DNA of 32,542 bases from a virus. The stretch lies in IMG/VR virus record IMGVR_UViG_3300045136_000380, positions 1-32,542 of that record; one strand, written 5' to 3'. The notes below the pieces were generated by a model. The model was not told the origin of the DNA. It worked only from the letters and a program-made list of their open reading frames with translations, and made no database searches. Position numbers and translations under genes: made by a program. This document shows, piece after piece, positions 25,878 through 32,542 of this stretch; position 1 is the stretch's first letter; every line of letters begins with the position of its first letter.

Positions 25878-27548
25878 ATGCGAGAGTCCATAACTCGCTA
25901 CATTGATGATGTGCTCAATGGTCGGCGCACCTGTGGCCGGTGGGAACAGGCCATGGTCCGGCGCCATATTGACGACCTGGAACACGGCGCGGACCGCGGC
26001 CTGCGTTTTGACGAGCGCCTGGCTGCCAGGGCCTGCGCATTTTTCCCCCGGTTCCTCCGTCACAGCAAGGGGGAGTGGGCCGGGTACCCGCTGCATTTGG
26101 AGCCGTGGCAACAGTTCATTATCTGGAGCCTGTTCGGCTGGCTCCGGGATGATGGAGCGCGCCGGTTTCGCACCGCCTACATGGAGGTGGCGCGCAAGAA
26201 TGGGAAAACGACCCTGGCCGCAGGCATTGGGCTGTACCTCCTGGATGCGGACGGCGAGCCAGGGGCGGAGGTGTATACGGCGGCCACAAAACGGGACCAG
26301 GCGCGCATCGCCCATGGCGAGGCGACTCGCATGGTAAAAGCCAGCCCACTCCTGCGCAGGCGCATCCGGGTATACCGCGACAACCTCCACGTGGTGGAGA
26401 CGGCCAGCAAATTTGAGCCCCTGGGCCGGGATGCGGACAGCATGGACGGCCTCAACGTCCATGGGGCCATTGTGGACGAAATCCACGCGCACCGGACCAG
26501 GGACGTGTGGGACGTGCTGGACACAGCCACCGGCAGCCGGCGCCAGCCGCTCATTGTCGGCATCACGACGGCCGGATTTGACCGGCAGTCCCTCTGCTGG
26601 GAGCTGCATGAGTACACCGAGAAGGTTTTGGATGGCGCGCTTCAGGACGATAGCTGGTTCGGCGCCATCTATGCCATTGATGACGCGGACAATGACCCAT
26701 TTGACGAATCCATCTGGCCGAAGGCCAACCCAAACCTGGGCGTGTCGGTCAAACTGGACGACATGCGTAGATTGGCCATGAAGGCTAGGGAAATGCCGTC
26801 GGCCCTCAACTCGTTCCTGCGTTTGCGGCTCAACCGCTGGACCCAGGCAGAGAGCAGCTGGATCAACATGGATGTGTGGAGGGAAAATGCTGCTCCTGTG
26901 GACGCCGACGCGCTGAAGGGCCGCACATGCTACGGCGGCCTGGATTTGTCCAGCACCACCGACATCACCGCTTTTGTATTGGTTTTCCCGCCTACTGGGG
27001 CGGGTGACCGATACCATGTGCTATGCCGATTTTGGATCCCGGAGGACTCCATGCGGGAGCGCAGCCTCCGGGACCGGGTACCGTACGATGCCTGGGTGCG
27101 GGACGGCTACATCACGGCTACGCCGGGCAATGTCATCGACTACGATTATGTGTTGGCCCAGATTGACGAGGACGCACAGCGCTACGACATCGCGGAAATC
27201 GCGTTCGACCGCTGGGGGGCCACCCGGATCGTGCAGGACCTGGAGGATGCGGGCATGGCCGTGGTGCAGTTCGGCCAGGGGTTTAGCAGCATGAGTTCGC
27301 CAACAAAAGAGCTGGAGCGCCTGCTTTTGGCAAGAAAATTAGCACATGGTGGCAATCCTGTGCTATCCTGGATGGCGGGCAACGTGGTGGTGCGCGAGGA
27401 CCCGGCGGGCAACATTAAGCCGGACAAGGGCCGGTCCAGCGAGAAAATCGACGGCATTGTGGCCCTAATCATGGCCCTGGACCGGGCCCTGCGACACACG
27501 AAGGCGGCCGGGTCTGTCTACGAGGAACGTGGTTTGGTAATCCTATGA
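25878..27548 (+). CDS. terL: Terminase large subunit
   Basis: 556 residues. Packaging motor ATPase: Walker A-like MEVARKNGKTTLAAGIG (about 102-118), Walker B HGAIVDEIHAHR (195-206) with the coupling TTAGFDR segment; nuclease domain from GGLDLSSTTDITAFVLV with its Asp cluster, and a C-terminal FDRWGATRIVQDLEDAG, GFSSMSSPTKELERLL, KIDGIVALIMALDRAL, all typical of the HK97/Terminase_1 group. It moves DNA into the prohead and cuts it. ATG 25878 follows a weak GGAAAT; the alternative ATG 25839 is in another frame and ends after 22 codons. Confidence 0.95.
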   Translation: MRESITRYIDDVLNGRRTCGRWEQAMVRRHIDDLEHGADRGLRFDERLAARACAFFPRFLRHSKGEWAGYPLHLEPWQQFIIWSLFGWLRDDGARRFRTAYMEVARKNGKTTLAAGIGLYLLDADGEPGAEVYTAATKRDQARIAHGEATRMVKASPLLRRRIRVYRDNLHVVETASKFEPLGRDADSMDGLNVHGAIVDEIHAHRTRDVWDVLDTATGSRRQPLIVGITTAGFDRQSLCWELHEYTEKVLDGALQDDSWFGAIYAIDDADNDPFDESIWPKANPNLGVSVKLDDMRRLAMKAREMPSALNSFLRLRLNRWTQAESSWINMDVWRENAAPVDADALKGRTCYGGLDLSSTTDITAFVLVFPPTGAGDRYHVLCRFWIPEDSMRERSLRDRVPYDAWVRDGYITATPGNVIDYDYVLAQIDEDAQRYDIAEIAFDRWGATRIVQDLEDAGMAVVQFGQGFSSMSSPTKELERLLLARKLAHGGNPVLSWMAGNVVVREDPAGNIKPDKGRSSEKIDGIVALIMALDRALRHTKAAGSVYEERGLVIL

Positions 27549-27552
27549 TGGT

Positions 27553-27708
27553 ATGATGGATCGATACGACGTAACTGCCATAGTAGGATTCGCCATGTTG
27601 TCGTGGGCAGCGTGGAGCATGGCGGGTGCCACTGGAATAATCGCCGTGTTTGGCGCCGTACTGGTGCTGGTGGCTGTGGTCGGCGCGCAGGGCAGACGGA
27701 GCGACTGA
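27553..27708 (+). CDS. 51-residue two-helix membrane protein
   Basis: Between TerL and portal, too short for usual ORF lists. MMDRYDVTAIVGFAMLSWAA begins a first membrane segment, and GIIAVFGAVLVLVAVVGA is a second, followed by the basic end QGRRSD. The stop TGA (27706-27708) overlaps the portal ATG. Small membrane proteins occur at this place in many HK97-like phages; a holin or prohead-membrane role is possible. The ATG may be 27553 or 27556. Confidence 0.6.
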   Translation: MMDRYDVTAIVGFAMLSWAAWSMAGATGIIAVFGAVLVLVAVVGAQGRRSD

Positions 27709-29693
27709 TGGGCCTGCTATCACGACTGCTGGAGCAGAGGTCGAGTGCCAGATATCCTCCGCAGTGGCTGCTGGAGGCAGTGCGCGGCGGCGTTGATACG
27801 TCTGCCGGGATAAGCGTGTCGCCCTCCACCAGCCTGCAAAGCACGGCCGTTTTCGCCTGCGTGCGCATTCTGGCAGAATCTGTGGCGTCCCTGCCCCTCA
27901 TCCTGTACGAGCGCCTGGAGAGGGGGAAGCAGCGAGCTACTGGCCATCCACTCTATTTCATCCTCCACGACCTCCCCAACCCGGAAATGACCAGCATGGA
28001 GTTTCGCGAGGTGCTGATGGGCCATCTAGCGCTATGGGGAAATGCCTATTGCGAGATTGTGGCCGACGGCAGCGGGCGCGTGCTGGAACTGTGGCCGTTG
28101 AGGCCCGACCGGATGCAGGTGCTGCGGGAGAACGGAAACCTGATTTACAAATATAGCCTCCCGAGCGGAGGTACTGTCCTGCTGCGCAATGACCAGGTCA
28201 TGCACATTCGGGCGTTCGGAACGGATGGCGTCCTAGGCCTGAGCCCTATTGCGCTGGCCCGACAGGCGGTTGGCCTGAGCCTGGCGACGGAGGAATTCGG
28301 CGCGCGCTTTTTTGGCAACGGTGCCCGACCCGGGATTGTGCTGCAGCATCCTGGCCGGCTGAGCGAGGAGGCGGTCAGGCGCCTGCGCATGAGCTGGGAG
28401 GATCGGCACCAGGGCCTGAGCAATGCCCACCGTATTGCCATCCTGGAGGAGGGCATGAGCGTGGCCCAAGTGGGCATCCCTCCCGAGGACGCCCAATTTT
28501 TGGAGACGCGGCGATTCCAGGTCACTGAAATCGCACGCATTTTCAGGGTGCCGCCGCACATGTTGGCCGATCTGGAGCGCGCCACGTTCTCCAACATCGA
28601 GCACCAGAGCATCGAATTCGTCACCCACACCGTGCGGCCCTGGCTGGTGCGCTGGGAGCAGGCCATCAACCGGGATCTCATCCTGCCACGGGAGCGGGGG
28701 CGCTATTTCGCAGAGTTTTTGGTGGACGGGCTTCTGCGGGGGGACATTGAGAGCCGCTATCGCGCCTACAGCATTGCCCGGCAGAACGGTTGGCTGAGCG
28801 CCAACGACATCCGGGAATTGGAAAACATGAACCCCATCGACGGTGGCGGCGTGTACCTCATCCCCATGAACATGGTTCCTGCCGGCGGCGATGGCACGCC
28901 AGTTGCCCCTGCTCCAGCGCAACAGCAGGAGGAGGGCAACCGGGCGCTTCATGGGGATGTGGAGACCAGGGCGCAGAACGTGGCGGCGGAGAGGCGACGC
29001 CTGGCAGAGGCTATGCTGCCCGTGCTACAGGATGTGGCCGCCAGGATTGTGCGTCGGGAGGCGGCGGACGTAGGGCGCATGGCGCAAAAGCTGCTGACCA
29101 GGGACCCAGCAGCATTCCTGTTCTGGCTGGACGATTTTTATCGGGAGCATCGGGATTTTATCAATAGCGCCATGCGGCCTGTGGCCATCAGCTACATTGC
29201 CCAGATTGTGGATGCGGTGCGCCGGGAGGTGGCACAGCAGCCCAACGAACAGGACGTTCTGGCATTTTTGGATGAGTACCTGGAAATATTGGGCCTGCGC
29301 TATGTCGGGGAAAGCTCAGGCGTCATAAAAAAAATCCTCCGGGAGGAAACGGAAAAGCCACCGGAGGAAGCTGTCCAGGAGCTGCTGGATGGCTGGAAGG
29401 AGAAGAGGCCGGCGGCCACAGCCCGGGAGGAGGCGTATCGCATGAACAATGCATTCAGTCGAATCGCCTACGCATCGGCCGGCATTCTACGCCTGCGATG
29501 GGTGGCCACGGGCGAAAGCTGCCCCTATTGTCGCAATTTAAATGGCAAAATTGTGGGAGTACAGGCATTTTTCCTGCCTGGCGGCACAGATTTTTTGCCG
29601 GAGGGGGCCGAACGCCCCATCAACCTGCGCAGCCCTGTGCGCCATCCCCCACTGCACGACGGATGCGACTGTATGATTGTGGCAGGAGTATAG
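27708..29693 (+). CDS. Portal protein with MuF-like C-terminal domain
   Basis: 661 residues. Residues 1-390 are an HK97-type portal: SPSTSLQSTAVFACVRILAE, SLPLILYERLERGK, the EFREVLMGHLALWGNAYCEI motif, SLATEEFGARFFGNGARPGI and RVPPHMLADLERATFSNIEH. The C-terminal ~250 residues are an alpha-helical MuF-like domain ending RWVATGESCPYCRNLNGKIV and HPPLHDGCDCMIVAG. The portal is the ring for DNA entry and exit; MuF domains are minor head proteins. A fused form is less common than separate genes. Start ATG 27708 overlaps the previous stop. The frame is open further upstream, but that part is the small membrane gene. Confidence 0.92.
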   Translation: MGLLSRLLEQRSSARYPPQWLLEAVRGGVDTSAGISVSPSTSLQSTAVFACVRILAESVASLPLILYERLERGKQRATGHPLYFILHDLPNPEMTSMEFREVLMGHLALWGNAYCEIVADGSGRVLELWPLRPDRMQVLRENGNLIYKYSLPSGGTVLLRNDQVMHIRAFGTDGVLGLSPIALARQAVGLSLATEEFGARFFGNGARPGIVLQHPGRLSEEAVRRLRMSWEDRHQGLSNAHRIAILEEGMSVAQVGIPPEDAQFLETRRFQVTEIARIFRVPPHMLADLERATFSNIEHQSIEFVTHTVRPWLVRWEQAINRDLILPRERGRYFAEFLVDGLLRGDIESRYRAYSIARQNGWLSANDIRELENMNPIDGGGVYLIPMNMVPAGGDGTPVAPAPAQQQEEGNRALHGDVETRAQNVAAERRRLAEAMLPVLQDVAARIVRREAADVGRMAQKLLTRDPAAFLFWLDDFYREHRDFINSAMRPVAISYIAQIVDAVRREVAQQPNEQDVLAFLDEYLEILGLRYVGESSGVIKKILREETEKPPEEAVQELLDGWKEKRPAATAREEAYRMNNAFSRIAYASAGILRLRWVATGESCPYCRNLNGKIVGVQAFFLPGGTDFLPEGAERPINLRSPVRHPPLHDGCDCMIVAGV

Positions 29694-29701
29694 GAGGACA
29701 T

Positions 29702-30676
29702 ATGCCTGCTATCCCGACCCACAGGACAGAAACCAGCGACCGGCCCTGGGACGGGCCAGCCAACGAGGCCCGGCTGCGCACTGGGGAAGACGAGGGCTAC
29801 TACCGGCGGGCCTATGCCTGGCAGGATCCCGACGGGGACCCGACCACCAAAGCCGTCTACAGATTCATCCACCATTTTGTGGATTCTGACGGCAACATCG
29901 GCGCGGCCTCTACCCGTGCCTGCATTACCGGAATCGCCGTGCTCAATGGCGCCCGGGGTGGGACCACCATCCCAGAGCGGGACAAAAGCGGCGTCTGGCG
30001 CCATCTGGCCAGCCATTTGGAGGACGCCGGCCTGGAGCCGCCGCCGCTGCGCGAGGCGCCGGCGGACTACGACATTCGCACCACAACAGCGGGCGAGATA
30101 CGGGCCCTGGTCGACGATGATGGCCAGCGGCGCATCACCGGCTACGCCGTGGTGTGGGACTCCCTGAGCGAGGACCTGGGTGGTTTCCGGGAGAGATTCC
30201 AGCGCGGGGCGTTCGACCTGGGCGGCGATGTGGCTGCCCTGTGGAACCATGACAAAAATTGGGTGCTGGGCCGGACCACCAACGGCACATTGCGCCTGGA
30301 GGAGGATGACTACGGCCTGAGATTTGAGCTGTTCCCTCCCGACACCCAATGGGCCAGGGACGTCATGGTGAGCATCAGCCGTGGTGATGTAAGCGGCATG
30401 TCGTTTGGCTTCCGGGCCACCGACGACGCCTGGGGTAGCGACAATGGTCAGCTCATCCGCACAGTCCGCAGGGCGCGCCTGATTGAAATATCGCCGGTGA
30501 CGTTCCCGGCATATGCTGCCACCAGCGTTACTGTTCGGGAGGCGTTGCGATACATCAATGAGCATGTCTCGGCGAGCCAGGGGGACGCCGAGACATTCAA
30601 CAGCGACCAGGGGGTCGCATGGCGTCAATGGGTTGATTTCTACCGCAACTGGATAGAACTTCTGGAGGCGTTATGA
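29702..30676 (+). CDS. Prohead protease, HK97 type, with extra N-terminal domain
   Basis: 324 residues. The N-terminal ~120 residues (WDGPANEARLRTGEDEGYYR; YRFIHHFVDSDGNIGAASTR; GGTTIPERDKSGVWRHLASH) form a domain often attached to phage capsid maturation proteins. The protease follows from ~128: GYAVVWDSL, the NHD histidine (His183), SGMSFGFRA (Ser234) and LIEISPVTFPAY (Glu262): the U35/HK97 His-Ser-Glu set. It removes the delta domain of the capsid protein. AGGAGGACAT before ATG 29702. The stop overlaps the capsid start by 4 bases. Confidence 0.92.
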   Translation: MPAIPTHRTETSDRPWDGPANEARLRTGEDEGYYRRAYAWQDPDGDPTTKAVYRFIHHFVDSDGNIGAASTRACITGIAVLNGARGGTTIPERDKSGVWRHLASHLEDAGLEPPPLREAPADYDIRTTTAGEIRALVDDDGQRRITGYAVVWDSLSEDLGGFRERFQRGAFDLGGDVAALWNHDKNWVLGRTTNGTLRLEEDDYGLRFELFPPDTQWARDVMVSISRGDVSGMSFGFRATDDAWGSDNGQLIRTVRRARLIEISPVTFPAYAATSVTVREALRYINEHVSASQGDAETFNSDQGVAWRQWVDFYRNWIELLEAL

Positions 30677-31968
30677 ACATCCGAGAACTACGTGATAAGC
30701 GCATGCAGGCCATCACCAGCATGCGCCAGCTTGTGGAAACGGCGGAGGGGGAAGAGCGCACCCTGAACGCCGAGGAGAAGGAACAGTTCCAGCGGCTCAG
30801 AGACGAGGTTCGCCAGCTGGACGAGCGCATCCAAGCCATCGAGACCACCGACAACCTCCTGGAGGAGGCGCGGCGGTCCGGCGCGATTCGACCGGCTCCC
30901 GAAATTGGCATGAGCCGGAACGAGGTTCGGCGCTACAGCCTGATTCGCGCCATTCGGGCCGCGGCCACCGGTGACTGGCGGGGGGCTGAGCTGGAGCGGG
31001 AAGCCAGCGAGGCCACGGCGCAGAAACTGGGGCGCGAACCACGGTCGTTTTTCGTGCCGTACGACTGGATGGCTGCAGAGACGCGCGACCTGGTGGTGGG
31101 CACTGCATCGGCCGGCGGCCACCTGGTGGCCACCGACCTTCTAGTGCAGAATTTCATTGAGTTATTGCGCAACCGCATGGTGACTGACCAGGCGGGGGCC
31201 ACCGTCCTCACCGGCCTGGTCGGCAATGTGGCCATCCCGCGGCAGACCGGTGGAGCCACCGCTTACTGGGTGGCTGAGTCGGGCAGCCCCACCGAAAGCC
31301 AGCAGGCGTTCGACCAGGTGACCCTGAGCCCGAAAACGGTTGGCGCGTTTACCGACATCAGCCGGAAGTTGCTGCTGCAGACCAGCATGGACGTGGAGCG
31401 ATTTGTCCGCAACGACCTGGCCACCGTTCTGGCACTGGCCATCGACTATGCGGCATTGAACGGCTCAGGGACCGGCAATCAGCCTTTAGGGATTGCCAAT
31501 GTCACTGGCATCGGGTCGGTTGTCGGTGGAGCAAATGGCGCTGCTCCCACCTGGACGCACATTGTGCGGCTGGAGACAGAGGTGGCCATGGACAACGCGG
31601 ACGTGGGCCGACTGGCCTATGTCACCAGCCCCAAGGTGAGAGGGAAGCTGAAGACGACCGAGAAAGCCAGCGGGACAGCTCAGTTCATCTGGGAAAACGG
31701 CAACACGCCCCTGAACGGCTACCGGGCCCTGGTCTCCAACCAGGTGCGGGACAACATCACTAAAGGGACCGGCAGCAACCTGAGCCAGATCTTTTTTGGC
31801 AACTGGGGCGACCTCATCATCGGCCAGTGGGGCGCCCTGGACATCCTGGTAGACCCGTACACCGGGTCCACCAGCGGCACCGTGCGAGTAGTGGCCCTTC
31901 AGGACGTGGACATCGCGGTCCGGCACGCGGAGTCGTTCGCCCTGATGGCCGATGCGGACGCCAACTGA
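30673..31968 (+). CDS. Major capsid protein, HK97 fold
   Basis: 431 residues. A coiled-coil delta-like segment (about 1-75, ending DNLLEEARRSG) is followed by the capsid body: RDLVVGTASAGGHLVATDLL, the E-loop region with ATVLTGLVGNVAIPRQTGGA, YWVAESGSPTESQQAFDQVT, GAFTDISRKLLLQTSMDVER and C-terminal FFGNWGDLIIGQWGALDILV with RVVALQDVDIAVRHAESFAL. All are typical of phage HK97 gp5-like proteins. Processing by the protease encoded upstream is expected near residues 75-110. Confidence 0.95.
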   Translation: MNIRELRDKRMQAITSMRQLVETAEGEERTLNAEEKEQFQRLRDEVRQLDERIQAIETTDNLLEEARRSGAIRPAPEIGMSRNEVRRYSLIRAIRAAATGDWRGAELEREASEATAQKLGREPRSFFVPYDWMAAETRDLVVGTASAGGHLVATDLLVQNFIELLRNRMVTDQAGATVLTGLVGNVAIPRQTGGATAYWVAESGSPTESQQAFDQVTLSPKTVGAFTDISRKLLLQTSMDVERFVRNDLATVLALAIDYAALNGSGTGNQPLGIANVTGIGSVVGGANGAAPTWTHIVRLETEVAMDNADVGRLAYVTSPKVRGKLKTTEKASGTAQFIWENGNTPLNGYRALVSNQVRDNITKGTGSNLSQIFFGNWGDLIIGQWGALDILVDPYTGSTSGTVRVVALQDVDIAVRHAESFALMADADAN

Positions 31969-32168
31969 TGCGCATCCAACTGACCCGCAACGTGGTGATC
32001 CGCGGCGAGCACCACGTTGCGGGCACCATCATGGAGCTGCCGCCGCCTCTGGCTGTCCAGCTGCTGGACATGCAGAAAGCCATCCCGGCGCCGGAGGGGA
32101 TGGAGACGGCGGAGGCCCCTGAGCCGGAGCGGAGCACACCGCGGAAACGCAAGCCGAGGGACGACTGA
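31968..32168 (+). CDS. Small head-associated protein
   Basis: 66 residues: MRIQLTRNVVIRGEHHVAGT, a short helix PPPLAVQLLDMQKAI, and a Pro/Glu/Lys-Arg-rich tail. It stands between capsid and connector genes with one-base overlaps on both sides (TGATG). The 'R-N-V-V-I-x-G-x-x-x-x-x-G-x-x-x-x-L/V' opening resembles small proteins common in this gene slot of HK97-like phages. Role in head completion inferred from position only. Confidence 0.7.
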   Translation: MRIQLTRNVVIRGEHHVAGTIMELPPPLAVQLLDMQKAIPAPEGMETAEAPEPERSTPRKRKPRDD

Positions 32169-32542
32169 TGGCAGAGCTGACGCTGGTCGCAGGTCCAACC
32201 AGTGAGCCTATCACACTGGCAGAGGCAAAAATGCATCTGCGCGTGGATATCAATGATGATGACGCTCTGATCTCCGGCCTCATCAAGGCGGCGCGGGAAT
32301 ATGCAGAATCGCTGTCTGGATGGACGCTGTTCACAACGACATGGCGGTTGGTTCTGGACGGCTGGCCGAGCCATGATTTTATCTCGTTGCCACGGCCGCC
32401 GCTACAGTCTGTGACCAGCGTGGTATATGTGGACAGCGATGGCAACACCAATACGTGGCCGACCACGGAGTACGTGGTGGAGACGAATCGCATCCCGGGG
32501 CGCATCCATCTAGCCTATGGAAAATCGTGGCCCATGGCAAAG
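32168..32542 (+). CDS. Head-tail connector, gp6-like, N-terminal part
   Basis: 125 residues, cut by the window end. MAELTLVAGPTSEPITLAEA, KMHLRVDINDDDALISGLIK, AAREYAESLSGWTLFTTTWR and LPRPPLQSVTSVVYVDSDGN are classical for the phage gp6-like head-tail connector (DNA-packaging) family, ending here at IHLAYGKSWPMAK. The family continues with a V-T/I-x-Y-V-A-G-W/Y segment, which is found at the window start (bases 3-206). Joined, the protein has about 193 residues. The start overlaps the previous stop (TGATG). Confidence 0.9.
   Translation, partial: MAELTLVAGPTSEPITLAEAKMHLRVDINDDDALISGLIKAAREYAESLSGWTLFTTTWRLVLDGWPSHDFISLPRPPLQSVTSVVYVDSDGNTNTWPTTEYVVETNRIPGRIHLAYGKSWPMAK

Noticed and set aside
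25035-27017. 660-codon open frame on the minus strand opposite HNH, TerS and TerL
   Set aside because: It is antisense to three firmly identified genes, has no ribosome site and its translation is low-complexity. High GC at third codon positions explains the lack of stops.
27603-27707. Portal start at 27603 (35 residues longer)
   Set aside because: The extension overlaps a better small membrane gene in another frame. ATG 27708 gives the family-typical MGLLSRLLE start and stop-start overlap.

Overview
The window is almost certainly one complete, circularly closed genome of a tailed (siphovirus-type) phage of about 32.5 kb, opened inside a single gene. The last 375 bases hold the N-terminal part of a gp6-like head-tail connector gene and the first 206 bases hold its C-terminal part. 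Joined end to end they give one family-typical protein of about 190 residues, provided about one base (or 1+3n) is missing at the break. No tRNA, integrase, lysin or DNA polymerase was recognised. Strong AGGAGG ribosome sites and consensus sigma-70 promoters (TTGACA-N17-TATAAT-like) point to an ordinary bacterial host. A GC-rich host such as a Chloroflexota or Actinomycetota member is only a guess.

Layout, region by region. (1) About 22.5-32.5 kb and on through 0-10.1 kb, plus strand: zinc-ribbon and coiled-coil small proteins, a VRR-NUC nuclease, a membrane-anchored CHAT-like protein, HNH endonuclease, P27-type small terminase, large terminase, a two-helix membrane protein, a portal with a MuF-like tail, prohead protease, HK97-fold capsid, connector, head closure, gp10-like, tail completion, tail tube, tail chaperones G and G-T (with a textbook -1 frameshift signal), tape measure, Dit-like protein, two minor tail proteins, and a 1062-residue tip protein containing 23 repeats of about 20 residues. 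(2) 10.4-14.4 kb, minus strand: an accessory operon of small unrecognised proteins. Its intercistronic gaps hold copies of a structured GC-rich element that starts at the upstream stop codon and ends at the next ribosome site. It is driven by a consensus promoter next to a 20-bp-arm inverted repeat. (3) 14.0-18.3 kb, minus strand: an FtsK/HerA-like membrane DNA translocase, a protein with an internal duplication, a RecT-like annealing protein, a Csx16-family protein (type III CRISPR ring-nuclease family, a possible anti-CRISPR) and small proteins. (4) 18.3-22.2 kb: divergent promoters with matching operator half-sites, then on the plus strand an XRE repressor, a MazG-like pyrophosphohydrolase, a VapE-type helicase, an iteron-bearing putative replication origin and a zinc-finger/TOPRIM primase.

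How it may work: the XRE protein probably governs the divergent switch, and perhaps also the accessory promoter, which shares the operator motif CAAWTT-N3/4-AAWTTG. Helicase, primase and iterons form a self-contained replication module. With no integrase and an FtsK/HerA-type translocase, a plasmid-like (phage-plasmid) dormant state is plausible. The HNH-TerS-TerL cluster suggests HK97-like cohesive-end packaging, so the physical ends of packaged DNA may lie near 24.8-25.4 kb rather than at the window ends.
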